DNA from: Synaphobranchus kaupii
Lineage: Eukaryota; Chordata; Actinopteri; Anguilliformes; Synaphobranchidae
NCBI GenBank assembly: GCA_029718625.1
Contig: CM056376.1
Location: 80,806,541 to 80,870,540, forward strand
Reading direction: 5' to 3'
Length of the DNA: 64,000 bases
The position numbers and the translations under genes are program-made. Below are positions 11,453-22,438 of this stretch, piece by piece. Numbering within the stretch: the stretch's first letter is position 1; each line of letters starts with the position of its first letter. The notes beneath the pieces were generated by a model. It worked only from the letters and a program-made list of their open reading frames with translations, was not told the origin of the DNA and did no database searches.

Positions 11453-11870
11453 TTGAGCTTCAGGTTGAATTCCTGTTTGGTGTGCTCATTTCAGTCTCCG
11501 CTTTCTGGTCTATCCTTTGTTTGTCATTTTTACCAAGATCTATTGCCTTTTACTAAGAGACAGGGTGTTTGTATCATACTGACTTTAGGGTTTTATTTAT
11601 TCTTAGAGGCAGGTCGGTTATTTTCAATTAAGTTTGCGTTGGTCTTTTGTTACAGCTGTTCCTGTTCGTCCTTTTCACCTGCGGGACGATTTTGGTTCGG
11701 AACTGTAGTTCTGTTCGTTCTCCGGGTGTGTCCCTCCTTATATGGAGCTTGGAAGCCTCAAAGGAACAAGCACGAATCAATGCTACCCAATAAAAGCCAC
11801 CTCATGTATTTTCATCAGATCTTCGGAGTGCTCTTTCAAACTCTGGGTCAGATGTACGTTTGTACATAAA
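11453..11870. repeat. Single copy related to the 49-50 kb tandem repeat
   Basis: The stretch around 11600-11760 reads, in inverted orientation, like the repeat units at 49200-50080: TCAATTAAGTTTGCGTTGGT, then CTGTTCCTGTTCGTCC, then GCGGGACGATTTTGGTTCGG. The plus-strand open frame across it is a by-product of the repeat and is not called as a gene. Confidence 0.5.
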
Positions 11871-11879
11871 ACTCGCAGC

Positions 11880-14007
11880 GCAAATTTCGTCATGACGATG
11901 GTATGTTGGCACATAGCTACGCAATATGCATGAAATTAACATATTATTTACTACGGGTTCGTCTAATTACGCAGTCATCGACTACTAGTCGAATTTTGCG
12001 TATTAAGGAGAGCTTAAAAGGCGCAGTTTAAAAAAGCGTATGTTAAGTGCGTTAAATATCTTAATTCGATGTAGGTAAATTTATGTATCTAAAGGAAAAT
12101 ATAGGCCTGTGTCAAATCTGACCCTGGGTTTTAATTGTATTCATATACCTCTTAGGTTAACTATTTTATCTTTCTGAAATTCCTTGACTTGGTCAAAGAA
12201 GTTGTCTTCAATAAATGTATATATTTGTTTTTTGTCTGCATTAATTTGGACTTTTGGTGATGACAAATCGCTTGGGGTCATATCTGACCCGAGTAAAAAT
12301 CAACTAATCCACCTATTGTATGTGAACACTAGACTGACGGGAAAAATTGTAAATGTATGGACTTTGTGGTCTGGAATTCCCTGTGTGGACTGAATGCCTG
12401 TAAAATACAGGTCAATGTAGTGGTCATGTTTATTTTGAGACATGAAAAATACCTTTTTTTTCTGCACCCATTTTAAAAATATAAAAAATACATTTTAAAA
12501 TTGACATTTTAAAACTACAAAACTGATATTATAATGAGATTAAATTAAATAGGTTATGTTTTTACAAGTTTAAACTCAGGGTTATAACTGAAGCTAGTTG
12601 GGTTCAGGTGATGTTATTATTTAAAGGTAAATTATTAGTGGTTTAAAACAAATAAACAAAATGCTAAATAGTTCCAATAATTACAATCTTAATGTGACAG
12701 TATTTTAACATGTCTAATTTGGATGAAGTTTCCTTTTTTTCTTAATCAAAATATGAACAGAAATCTGATTTTATAAAATTCTAAATGTGCAGTAATTGTA
12801 AGAAAATATATTAATATTGTAATTTTTATATAAATGAAATATTTTGTGCATGTCTAATAACATTTTAAATAAAACATTTTTTCAATTCATCTTGGCTCTT
12901 GTGTTGTTGCAGGGTCATATTTGACCCCAATCATTTGTGTATGCAAAATATGTTGGTTGCTTGAGGATTAAAAATATTGATATCAGAATTAGGTTACAAG
13001 TTACAACAAGCAATGCTGGCTATCTTAGTTCGCACAAATTAAACAAGTTCTATTTCAATGCTATACCCAATGTTTCCTAAATTATTTAATGTAACTTGGT
13101 CCTGTGTTTTTTCATCTTACCATCTGAAGAGAATAGAGTAGAATTGTACTTTATTGGTCCAAATACATGGAAATTTGTTTTGAAACCAATACTGCGATCC
13201 ATATACAATCAAAGACCATACACAACAAAACGTATAGTTCACTACATACTGTTGTTTTGCTCAGCCGACTAATATAAGACTTAAAAAACATTTGAGTCAT
13301 TAAAAAGCATCCCTGTTTGTATGCAGCATACCCCTATACAGTACAATGTAAATAACAAATAATACCTTACTGAACAGTTATGACATAAAAGCACTTGCAC
13401 GATTTGGAGTACATCACTGGGCTATCGATTCAGGAGTTAGCATACTGGGTTAGGCCAGCGTATGAGTGAAAGAGGTGTGTGAAAGGGGTACTAGTTACAC
13501 TACTTAAAAAGTCCTTTTGAATCATCAAAGCAAAATAGCCAAAGAATTATTGTGACCAACCATATGTGTACAGCTTTGGGGGCATTTAGCTTGGTAATGT
13601 TAGCTGTATGTCCTTCATCCTGTGTGTCAACAGGCACATCGTAAGTACTATTATTACACCCCAGTAGGTGATCCCTGGCATTAATGTAGTGTTTGATTTG
13701 GGGAGAGCTTTTAAACGTTGAATCCGTTAGCCTGAACATAACCTGCCCTGGGTCAAGTTAGCCGTGCAGCATGAGTTACCATGGCAATATACCTTGATTA
13801 AAAATGTGTCAGCTTTGTGGTATGGAACACCCAGGGTTACAACTTAAATTATCTTGCTAACCTGATAATCTTGCTTTGTAGTACACACCCCATGTGTTGT
13901 GTTGAGTTCACTGTATAGCAGTGCTTGCAGTTTAGGATTGTGCACATGCGCAGGCAGGGGCCCTCTTTTGGGTGGGGGGGGGGGTCGGCCTCTCAGGGAA
14001 AAGGCAG
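11880..14007. other. AT-rich intergenic DNA with repeat debris
   Basis: No exon or intact element is recognised. TCAAATCTGACCC near 12115 and GGGTCATATTTGACCCC near 12913 suggest a degraded element. 12960-13070 resembles 26220-26310, so this sequence is interspersed. A fragment at 13130-13280 (TTTATTGGTCCAAATACATG) looks like a dispersed fish repeat. Confidence 0.4.
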
Positions 14008-14080
14008 CGCCCAAAGTGGGGCTTGAACCCACGACCCTGAGATTAAGAGTCTCATGCTCTACCGACTGAGCTAGCCGGGC
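14008..14080 (-). tRNA. tRNA-Lys (anticodon CTT)
   Basis: The minus strand folds as a 73-nt cloverleaf starting GCCCGGCTAGCTCAGTCGG, with anticodon loop CTCTTAA and T-arm GTGGGTTCAAGCCCCAC. The anticodon CTT gives lysine. A and B boxes are intact and a TTTT run follows within about 10 nt. The innermost acceptor pair is C:T rather than C:G and the T-loop has A where G is common, so it may be a slightly diverged copy. Confidence 0.9.
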
Positions 14081-14192
14081 TTCCTCCTGCCCTTTCAGTC
14101 ACCACCCCCCTTCCTTGTTTCATGTTACTCTTGGCGTATTGACAGGCCGTATAACTTTGTCCCAGTTCTTGTCTTACCAACATCGCAACTTG

Positions 14193-14209
14193 GTCTCTGT
14201 GGCGCAATT

Positions 14210-14249
<40 letters not shown>

Positions 14250-14266
14250 GAGCCCACCCAGGGACG
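14193..14266 (+). tRNA. tRNA-Asn (anticodon GTT)
   Basis: A 74-nt cloverleaf begins GTCTCTGTGGCGCAATTGG and ends CCCACCCAGGGACG. All seven acceptor pairs form, the anticodon loop is CTGTTAA and the B box reads GGTTCGAGCC. A TTTT termination signal lies about 6 nt downstream. It is transcribed away from the tRNA-Lys gene, 112 bp off. Confidence 0.95.
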
Positions 14267-15331
14267 CTGACCTTTTAAATAGATGCCTTCAGACAACAAA
14301 GAATCTGGCTCCTGAATCTGAGGAGACAACAAGGAATCTGAGAATTATATGCAAAATGTGTTGGAAGGTCTGAATCAGGGAGTAGCTACCTATACATTCT
14401 TGTAGGGGGGTGACTGGATATGTAAGCATGTTTTTATAGATGTAATAAATATTATTTTTCTGTAATGTATCTTAATCCTTTTTTTTTTGCCATGATGTTT
14501 GTAAAAACCACTGAAAAAGCAAGCAACTGAGAGACATCTATGCGGAATGCCTTAAAGAAAGGGGAGAGAGATGAGAAATGTTCCATGTTGTAAGAGAGGT
14601 TGGTTCAAAGTAGGGATTCAGATTTTTCACTATCTCCTTGTGGATGTGACACCAGCCTCTCGGTTTACACAGAATGTTTGGGGAGGGGAGGTGTTAAGAA
14701 GGTTGAAACACAGCAGTCTTCCTTGTCGTTGGGGAGGGGACTTTCCTTTCTGTCCTTGGGGAGAAGACTCTCCTATGCCCCTTTCACACCGAAGCAATGA
14801 ACCGGGTTAAACCTGTGTTTGCCTTTGGTCTGAATGGGTCAACCCAGGTTATCCGACCGTGTCCGCAACCCTGCTCATGACCCGGGATTTATCTATCAAA
14901 GATTATTACATTTAGAAAAAAACAATCGTGTATTTACAGAACTTAAGATCATCAAATGGACATGCATTTACACAATGCAAAACAAATATTTTAAATGGTT
15001 AAAAAAATAAAATAAATAAATAAAATAAAATAAAAATTACACATTATGGAATATGTAACATCAACCAGTTTTTCGCTTTTATCCTGAAAGTACCTGGGCT
15101 GGTTAATGATTTTAAGTCAATTTCCCTGCCAAGCCTCTGAAAAATAGAATTTTAAATTTGCGACACTGGCTCTGGTATGATGCCTGTGTGTGTCACTAAT
15201 TAAATGAAAATAACCAGCCAAATAGCTGGGGGCCTGGTTTTTAATTTTTTTTTAAAGCAATCAGAAATTTTAGTTGTACCACTCTTAAATTAACTGGTAT
15301 CCACTGTATAATTCCAAAATGACTAATATGA
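14267..15331. other. Intergenic DNA, no gene seen
   Basis: No gene is recognised. A block at 14755-14880 (CCCCTTTCACACCGAAGC, then AACCCGGG-type words) looks like part of a dispersed MITE. AT-rich sequence with an AAATAAAATAAA run follows at about 15000-15035. Confidence 0.4.
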
Positions 15332-16091
15332 CCTGTCACGATAATTACTATATCGACTTATCTTACGATAAATGGACATGACGTCGATCATTTTTGCGAC
15401 CTCGATATTGCCCATTGTGTTTACAGTACATGCGTGTTTGTTTACATAAGAATGTCACCAACATTTTAGCCAACATGATGCCAGAATAAACAGCATAACT
15501 TATTGTGCGTGGTCTATCTATTTGAGGCAAATAATCTGTCTACCTGTTTCAGCAGGTTATTTCCAGAAGGTTTCAGCATTTTGATAAATCCAGTTTTGCA
15601 GTCATTTATGATCCCGCTGAGTTTCTCTCCTCTGACCACCGCGCCGGGGCTGCACCTCCACACACACGGAATTCAGCGGAGCAGAGGAGACAGCGAAGTA
15701 ACGTTGGTCGAGTTGATGACAGCGACACTTGTTACGTTACTGTTGTTACTCAGTTGTTGGTTAACTCGGCCTTTTGAGCCACTTTGTTCGAGACGATCTG
15801 TGCCTCTCACAGTGGCGCCGGAATGAGTTTAGAAGTGGGGGGACATTCAGTTTTGAATAGCGTGAGCTATATTGGTGAGATTTTTCACGTCAAATTCCCT
15901 TCAATCTCAGCCTAGCCTACTGTTTTTTTTATGGTGAAAAATGCATTCCCTCCTCTCATCAGGATACTTTCAGATCTAAATTGTAGAACACTCGCTTTTT
16001 TTCTTCTTTTTTTGCGCAGCGTCCTGGCTCCTGCTGATATACTCTGAGAACTGTTTCACTGTAACCATTCAACCAACCAGTCAATATATAT

Positions 16092-17004
16092 TGTGGTGTG
16101 AGTGCGGAGGACAGGTGGTTTACATCTAGGACACGCGATTAAGGACGTACGCTGTCATTACGGACAATGAGCTACACCTGTGTCCGTGGTAATACGGACT
16201 CGAGAGAGACTTTAAAAAAGGCAGAGACTGGTGCGCCAAAAAAGAGAGAGGGGGGGCTCAGGTATTAAGGAATCATTGAATGTTATAATTATTGTTGATC
16301 CCGCTGGACGGAAGATTATATCCAGATACTGGTTGAGAGCCCTTGGTCGACTCTCCTGTTAAATTTACCGCGAGTGCGTTGTTGTAATAATTACGTTCCC
16401 TGCTTGTACCTGTTCCTGGGTTATCAACGGCTGGTATAAGTTAATCGGGCCAGTCTACAAGCTCAGACCCCACGGGGGGGTCTTGCCAACAGATTCGGGG
16501 AAGTACATTTTTAACTGAATAATTTGTATACGTGTGTGGTCGTCTGTGTCCGTCATAAACTATATGTTTTATTCCGAATACGAACATGGTAGATGGCAAA
16601 TGAATTTAAGCGGGGAGTTAACCAGGTTGCCTTATTGGGGACGTAGTGTGTCACGAGTAGCTATGTATGGGTTTTGACCCTATTTATTGTGTATAGTGCA
16701 GTGGGCTTGCGTATTGATCTTTGCTGTGTATTTGAGGTATTTAAAACAAATCAGTCACGTGTGTCGTGTTCATTCCGCTTTGGGCATATTTGGTGACATT
16801 CCAGTTTTATTCCTTGCCGTGTGCATGATGAATTGTGTATATAATAAAGTTGATTATCTTTTTCTACCTGCCTGTGTGGGAGTGCTCTTAAAAATCTGAC
16901 TTCGGACCTGACTGGTTTAAAGGTGGTGCAGTTTACATGCTACTCTAATCTAATCCAGTATTTGCTCTCACCTCCCGGTGGATCAAAAGAGGAGGTTTAT
17001 TACA
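16092..17004 (+). repeat. 5' LTR of the intact Ty3/gypsy element
   Basis: It starts TGTGGTGTGAGTGCGG and ends TTTATTACA. It contains a poly(A) signal AATAAA at 16843-16848. The 70-codon frame inside it occurs unchanged in the other LTR and is not considered a gene. Confidence 0.95.
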
Positions 17005-17005
17005 T

Positions 17006-17023
17006 TGGTGGCAGCGGAGGGAT
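17006..17023 (+). other. Candidate primer-binding site
   Basis: TGGTGGCAGCGGAGGG begins two bases after the LTR end, where the tRNA primer normally anneals; it opens with the expected TGG (complement of the tRNA CCA end). The tRNA species was not identified. Confidence 0.6.
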
Positions 17024-17316
17024 TTGTTTTCCTTTTTGTTCAACTATTGTGGTGTCGCTCAGTCATACTGTTCTGCAGCCTATAGGTCTATTTGGAGTGG
17101 GAGTTTGGGCTTTTCAACTCATTTCTGTTTAATTAGGCAAGTGAGAGTAGCCTTTAGAACAGTTTTCCGGAAGCTCTTCGGTTATAGGGACTTGTAGTAA
17201 GTTTAAACACCTACCGGAAGATTCTCGTGAAGATAGCTATTGTAGCTGTTAGGGTTCTATTAGCCCATTCTCTTATCTACTTAATTGGCTGCGTGAACTG
17301 GACCTAGGCCTATAAT

Positions 17317-18237
17317 ATGTCGGTTGAGAACGCATCCCCGGAAGTAGGTCCACCTGAGCTGAGTCAAGTTGCTGGCCCTGCACGCAGCAATAATGTACCA
17401 GTGCAGTTCGTTCCCAATAGGGCCCCAATGTCCTCACGCCCGGTCTTTATGCCCGAGACGTTTACCGGTACCGGGCGGGAATGGAGTGATTGGGCACAAC
17501 AGTTCGAAATCGCTGCGGAGGTAAATGGGTGGGATGACGAACTTAAATTAAAATTTTTGGCACTGCTGTTGTCGGGTCGAGCCCGGGATATCTATAGTGG
17601 TCTGGCGGCTACATCTAAGAGTGGTTATGCCCAATTAAAAGAGGCTATGGGTAGATGTTTGGAGCCATGTGACAGTGACGACTGGAATCGGGTCAGCTTT
17701 TCCTCTAGAAGGAGGCTGCCTAATGAAACTGCTCGTGAATTTGGCAACACGTTGCGGCGTCTTATGACAAGGGCTTATCCCTCTGCCGATAATCCCACAC
17801 AAGATCTTATGGCTCGTGACCACTTCATTGCTCATGTGGGGAGTAGTGATTTGCGCGTCCAGTTGCGTACTGCTAAACCGACCTCTTTAGAGGAAGCAAT
17901 TAATCTGGCATCTGAACTGGAACTCATTAGGAGTTTAGAACATGGCCATTCAGGCTCTGATAGTAAAGTACGGGGTGTGTCTGATAGCCAATTAGCTAAA
18001 GATACTCGAATGGAGGCTTTACTCGGTGTAGTCGAGGGGTTAAGACAAGAAGTTAAATCACTACATGTAGCAGTACAAAATTTGCAAGCCCCCAAGGTTC
18101 CGGCAAGGCCCCAAGAGGCACTAACATCGCGTGCAGGTATTTCTAGTCGTTACAGTCGTGGGCAGGGAGAAACCTGCTGGGAGTGTGGGTGCAACCGTCA
18201 CATCCGGAGAGACTGCCCATATTTACAGGGAAACTAG
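17317..18237 (+). CDS. gag: Gag of the intact Ty3/gypsy element
   Basis: A 306-residue protein builds the cytoplasmic virus-like particle. The N-terminal 45 residues are proline-rich and disordered; residues about 46-205 form a capsid-like helical region (TFTGTGREWSDWAQQFE at its start). A nucleic-acid-binding CCHC zinc knuckle lies at the very end: C287, C290, H295, C300. The first ATG after the leader starts the frame. The gag stop TAG at 18235-18237 is placed directly after the frameshift heptamer, so most ribosomes make Gag and a minority make Gag-Pol. Confidence 0.93.
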   Translation: MSVENASPEVGPPELSQVAGPARSNNVPVQFVPNRAPMSSRPVFMPETFTGTGREWSDWAQQFEIAAEVNGWDDELKLKFLALLLSGRARDIYSGLAATSKSGYAQLKEAMGRCLEPCDSDDWNRVSFSSRRRLPNETAREFGNTLRRLMTRAYPSADNPTQDLMARDHFIAHVGSSDLRVQLRTAKPTSLEEAINLASELELIRSLEHGHSGSDSKVRGVSDSQLAKDTRMEALLGVVEGLRQEVKSLHVAVQNLQAPKVPARPQEALTSRAGISSRYSRGQGETCWECGCNRHIRRDCPYLQGN

Positions 18238-21200
18238 AGGGGGCGGGCACTGTTGGCCAAATGTCCGCCCCCCTCTCAGTGTTGTCTAAATTGGCCTATT
18301 CACCCCATGCAGCAAACACTGGTGTATATCTACCGGCAAAATTGGGTGAGTTAAATGTTCAGTTTTTGGTTGATACAGGGGCCCAGGTCTCCATTGTTCC
18401 TAAACAAATTTGGATGGAGATAACTCGGGGGGAATCGGAGCTAATGGGATATCGGGGTACAGTTTCTGCTGCTAATGGAGGAGAAATGGAGATCTTGGGA
18501 CGTTGGCAGACGGTTTGTCAATTTGATTCGTTGGCCCTAATTGCCGAATTTTTGGTCGCTGACATTATGCCACAGGATATTTTGCTTGGTAATGATTTCC
18601 TTTCCAAATTTGGTGCTGTGATTGATTTGGGTAATCGATGCTGCCGTTTAATGGGGAAGAAATTACCTTTGATACTTGCCGATAATGTTCACCAACCAAA
18701 AGTTGTCATCGTCCACTCGGACACTGTTATTCCTCCCCGCAGTGAAGTCATTATTTCTGGTGCGGTAGAGGGGTTGACTAGTAACTGTACTGCAGGTATG
18801 TTGGAACCTTTTAGTTCGTTACTTGCCCACTGTGATGTTCTGGTGGCTCGAGTGGTATGTAAAATTGAGAATGGATTAATGCCGGTAAGGGTGATTAATG
18901 TAACTAATGACATGCATACATTAAAACGGGGGATGAAAATCGGGGCGTTAGTTACGGATGTTGTAGTTGGGGATGAAGCGGTATGCGATGGGGAGACTGA
19001 ACAGGGCCATGTTAATCGATCCTGCTCGGTTGAGGAGCTCCTCCAACAGTTTGGTTTGGAAGAACGGGGATTTGACACAGCCGAGTTGCATTCTATTCGT
19101 GAACTCCTTTACCAGAATGCCTCAGTATTTAGTACTGGCGATACTGATTTGGGGCGAACCCACCTTACCCTGCATCAGATTGATACCGGTGATGCAAAAC
19201 CAATTAAAATGGCCCCGCGCAGGGTACCCCTCCAACTTCAACAGGAAGTGGCTGACCATATCAAACAAATGCATGATAATGGTATTATTCGCCCCTCCTG
19301 TAGTCCGTGGGCTGCCCCCGTAGTACCAGTAAGGAAAAAGGATGGGAGTTTACGTTTTTGTGTGGATTATAGAAAATTGAATGATGTCACACGAAAAGAT
19401 GCGTACCCCTTGCCGCGAATTGACGATGCACTTGACAGCTTGACTAATGCATGTTGGTTTAGTACCCTCGACCTGGCCAGTGGTTACTGGCAGGTGGAGG
19501 TAGATCCCCGCGATCGCCCCAAAACTGCTTTCACCACAAGACAGGGTCTATGGGAATTTAATGTTTTAAGTTTTGGTCTTTGCAACTCACCTAGTACTTT
19601 TCAGAGGTTGATGGACTTGGTACTGGCTGATCTGCAGTGGAGTACCTGCTTGGTGTATTTAGATGACATTATTGTATTTGGACGAACTTTTCAGGAACAT
19701 CTTTGTCGGCTAGAAACAGTTCTTGCTAAATTGCGCCAGGCAAATCTTAAGGTCAAGCCATCAAAATGCAACCTCTTCTCCACTCGAGTCCGGTATCTGG
19801 GACATGTAATTTCTGCGGAGGGTGTAATGGCAGATCCCACTAAAATAGAGGCAGTGCGGGGGTGGCCTACGCCTATGAATCAGACGGAGGTGCGTAGTTT
19901 TGTGGGGTTGGCCTCCTATTACAGGCGGTTTGTGAAGGGGTTTGCGGAAATTGCCCGCCCCCTTCACCAATTGACTGAAAAGGGTAGACGGTTTCGGTGG
20001 GGGGAAGACTGCAATAGAGCTTTCCTCCAGTTAAAAACCAGTCTTACCACGGCACCGATCTTGGCATATCCAAACCCTCAAAAGTTGTTTATATTGGATA
20101 CAGATGCCAGTGACGCTGGGATAGGTGCAGTGTTATCGCAGGAGGATGAGGGATTGGAGCGTGTAGTCGCGTATGCTAGCCGCGCATTGACTAAACAAGA
20201 ACGGAAATACGCCACCACAAAAAAAGAGCTACTGAGTATGGTTGTCTTCACCAAATATTTTAAGCATTATCTCCTGGGGAAGGAATTTCTGTTACGTACT
20301 GACCATAATTCATTGCGTTGGTTACACAATTTTCAAGGCTTGGAAGGGCAGTTGGCTCGGTGGGTCGAGCAATTAGCAAATTTCCAGTACAAAATTGTAC
20401 ATCGTCCTGGGAAACAGCACACCAATGCTGACGCCCTCTCCCGATTGCCAGCCTTTGGGGCTCAAGGTGGTGCAGAGTGCTGCGATCTTGCTAGCCGGCC
20501 ATGTGACACTGAGCAGACCCCTGTAGTGTGTGTGTTGCGAGAAAATATTCTATCAGCGACCCCAGAGCCTGGAGGAGAGATGGTGGATGATTTGGCACAA
20601 GCCCAGAGAGAAGATCCAATAATAGCCCTTATTATTCGGCATAAAATGGGCCCTGGGGAGGGGCACGATGGGTTGCCAGATGATCTGGGTGTACGCGCAT
20701 ACTTTTCAGTGTGGGAACAGCTTAAAATACAAGACCAGAAATTAGTGCGTATCCCCCTTCCGCATTCTGATGCAGCCTCTAAAATCCAGGTAGTGCTTCC
20801 AAATTCTATGGTACCTGGGGTATTGGCAATGTTGCATAATACACCTACAGGAGGCCACTTAGGTATTCACAAATTACAGGGTAAGGTTAAAGACCGGTTT
20901 TATTGGCCGGGGTGGTTTGGAGATGTTAGGCGGTGGTGCAGGGAATGCGTAGACTGCGCATCTCGTAAGACTCAAGGGAAATTCCGGTGTGCCCCCCTTA
21001 ACCCGTCCGTACATTCTCGGCCCTTTGAGCGAATAGCATTGGATATTATGGGCCCCATTACAGAAACGGCAAATAAAAATAAGTATATTTTGGTCGTCGG
21101 GGATTACTTTTCAAAATGGACAGAAGCTTATCCACTCCCCAATCAAGAAGCTTATTCCATTGCCAAGGTATTGGCAGAGGAGTGGATTTGTCGCTTTGGT

Positions 21201-22400
21201 GCCCCCCGCAGTATTCATACGGATCAGGGTAGGAACTTTGAGTCCCACCTTTTTCAAGATCTCTGTAGATTGTTGAATATGAACAAAACACGAACTTCCC
21301 CTTATCACCCTCAATCTGATGGCATGATTGAACGGTTTAATCGTACCTTGCTGTCCATGTTGTCACTGTTTGTGGATGAAAATCAGCGTAATTGGGACAT
21401 CCTTTTGCCGTATGTCATGATGGCCTATAGGAGTAGTGTCCATGCAAGCACTAGCTTTACGCCATATAAGGTGCTGTTTGGGCAGGAAATAGTTCTCCCT
21501 CTTGATATTATGCTTGATGTGAACCAACAGGAAACATTTAAGTCGGTCAGTGGTTATGTCATGGGGCTGGCAGAGACACTGGCTACAGTAGTAGAGGCAG
21601 TTAAAAGGCATCAGTTAAACGCCTCTGGTCGGCAGAAGGCAACATTCGATTTTCGAGCTAATTTTCAATATTATTCAGTGGGGGAGCTGGTTTGGCTACG
21701 AACTGAGGCAAGGAAGCGTGGAGTATGCCCCAAATTACAGAGGCGCTATAAGGGCCCTTTCAGGATTCTTGAAAGGGTCTCTGATGTATTGTACCACATT
21801 AAGTTAGTGGAGGGTGGCTCTGAAAGTGTGGTGCATTTTAATCGGCTGAAGCCTTTTGTTGGTTCCTTTGTAGGAGATAGTGGTGGTGTTGGGAGAGAGG
21901 CAAGGGGTCTAAATGGCCAGGAGCCCAACCAGTCCTCCCAGCCACTGCACCCGCGACACCAGCCAGAGATCAACTTTGGGGCTAGCGGGGTGCAGTACCA
22001 ACGAAGAGCTCGCCAGGCGGCAGCGGCTATGGGGAGACCACCAGTACCACCTGATTCAACCATGGCTATGACAGGCCGCCCATCAATGTTACCTGCCACT
22101 GCGCCACCTCTTGACCCGGCTATGACCCAGGGGGCTTGCCCCTTAGTGGTGGCTGACCCTATGCCACCTACTGGTCCAGCTGTGATCCGTGGAGCTTGTC
22201 CACTGGTGATGTCTGCTCCGGAGATTCGAGATAACCCTGGTGAAGGGCCGTCGGGTCTTTCTTGGCGGCAGGAGCAGTCAAGACAATCCCCTGCTAGGCT
22301 GCAGGGTGTTGAAGGACCGCAAATGGGTGGTACACTACGGCCAGTTCGGGATCGGAAGTTTCCAGCCAAGTTCAAGGACTTTGAGATGACTTCGGAGTGA
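18183..22400 (+). CDS. pol: Pol polyprotein of the intact Ty3/gypsy element
   Basis: The open frame (1405 codons from its first ATG) is in the -1 frame relative to gag and is expected to be made as Gag-Pol by frameshifting at 18228, so that ATG is not the likely start. Counting from it: protease FLVDTGAQVSIVP (D64), RT with YLDD at 492-495, RNase H with DTDASDAGIG near 641, integrase HHCC domain at about 885-926 and DDE residues D954, D1014 and E1050 (35 residues between the last two). A GPY/F-like module follows (RYKGPFRIL), then a proline-rich tail of about 180 residues with no chromodomain. All catalytic residues are present. The lineage within Ty3/gypsy was not assigned. Confidence 0.95.
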   Translation: MWVQPSHPERLPIFTGKLEGAGTVGQMSAPLSVLSKLAYSPHAANTGVYLPAKLGELNVQFLVDTGAQVSIVPKQIWMEITRGESELMGYRGTVSAANGGEMEILGRWQTVCQFDSLALIAEFLVADIMPQDILLGNDFLSKFGAVIDLGNRCCRLMGKKLPLILADNVHQPKVVIVHSDTVIPPRSEVIISGAVEGLTSNCTAGMLEPFSSLLAHCDVLVARVVCKIENGLMPVRVINVTNDMHTLKRGMKIGALVTDVVVGDEAVCDGETEQGHVNRSCSVEELLQQFGLEERGFDTAELHSIRELLYQNASVFSTGDTDLGRTHLTLHQIDTGDAKPIKMAPRRVPLQLQQEVADHIKQMHDNGIIRPSCSPWAAPVVPVRKKDGSLRFCVDYRKLNDVTRKDAYPLPRIDDALDSLTNACWFSTLDLASGYWQVEVDPRDRPKTAFTTRQGLWEFNVLSFGLCNSPSTFQRLMDLVLADLQWSTCLVYLDDIIVFGRTFQEHLCRLETVLAKLRQANLKVKPSKCNLFSTRVRYLGHVISAEGVMADPTKIEAVRGWPTPMNQTEVRSFVGLASYYRRFVKGFAEIARPLHQLTEKGRRFRWGEDCNRAFLQLKTSLTTAPILAYPNPQKLFILDTDASDAGIGAVLSQEDEGLERVVAYASRALTKQERKYATTKKELLSMVVFTKYFKHYLLGKEFLLRTDHNSLRWLHNFQGLEGQLARWVEQLANFQYKIVHRPGKQHTNADALSRLPAFGAQGGAECCDLASRPCDTEQTPVVCVLRENILSATPEPGGEMVDDLAQAQREDPIIALIIRHKMGPGEGHDGLPDDLGVRAYFSVWEQLKIQDQKLVRIPLPHSDAASKIQVVLPNSMVPGVLAMLHNTPTGGHLGIHKLQGKVKDRFYWPGWFGDVRRWCRECVDCASRKTQGKFRCAPLNPSVHSRPFERIALDIMGPITETANKNKYILVVGDYFSKWTEAYPLPNQEAYSIAKVLAEEWICRFGAPRSIHTDQGRNFESHLFQDLCRLLNMNKTRTSPYHPQSDGMIERFNRTLLSMLSLFVDENQRNWDILLPYVMMAYRSSVHASTSFTPYKVLFGQEIVLPLDIMLDVNQQETFKSVSGYVMGLAETLATVVEAVKRHQLNASGRQKATFDFRANFQYYSVGELVWLRTEARKRGVCPKLQRRYKGPFRILERVSDVLYHIKLVEGGSESVVHFNRLKPFVGSFVGDSGGVGREARGLNGQEPNQSSQPLHPRHQPEINFGASGVQYQRRARQAAAAMGRPPVPPDSTMAMTGRPSMLPATAPPLDPAMTQGACPLVVADPMPPTGPAVIRGACPLVMSAPEIRDNPGEGPSGLSWRQEQSRQSPARLQGVEGPQMGGTLRPVRDRKFPAKFKDFEMTSE
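18228..18275 (+). promoter_or_regulatory. -1 ribosomal frameshift site (G GGA AAC) with GC hairpin
   Basis: GGGAAAC occupies 18228-18234 and is read in the gag frame as G GGA AAC followed by the gag stop TAG. Slipping back one base gives GGG AAA CTA GAG, which enters the pol frame. Just downstream, GAGGGGGCGG (18237-18246) can pair with CCGCCCCCCTC (18265-18275) around a short loop, a strong stem with a single bulged base. Confidence 0.85.
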
Positions 22401-22423
22401 CTCGAGGACGAGTCTTTTCCACC

Positions 22424-22438
22424 CAGGAGGGGGGATAT
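22424..22438 (+). other. Polypurine tract
   Basis: AGGAGGGGGGATAT directly precedes the TG of the 3' LTR and is the expected plus-strand primer site. Confidence 0.7.

Noticed and set aside
16687..16899. 70-codon ORF, repeated unchanged at 23034-23246
   Set aside because: It lies in the LTR; the identity reflects the identical LTRs and does not point to a gene.
21746..22375. 209-codon minus-strand ORF
   Set aside because: It is the antisense shadow of the proline-rich C-terminus of pol.
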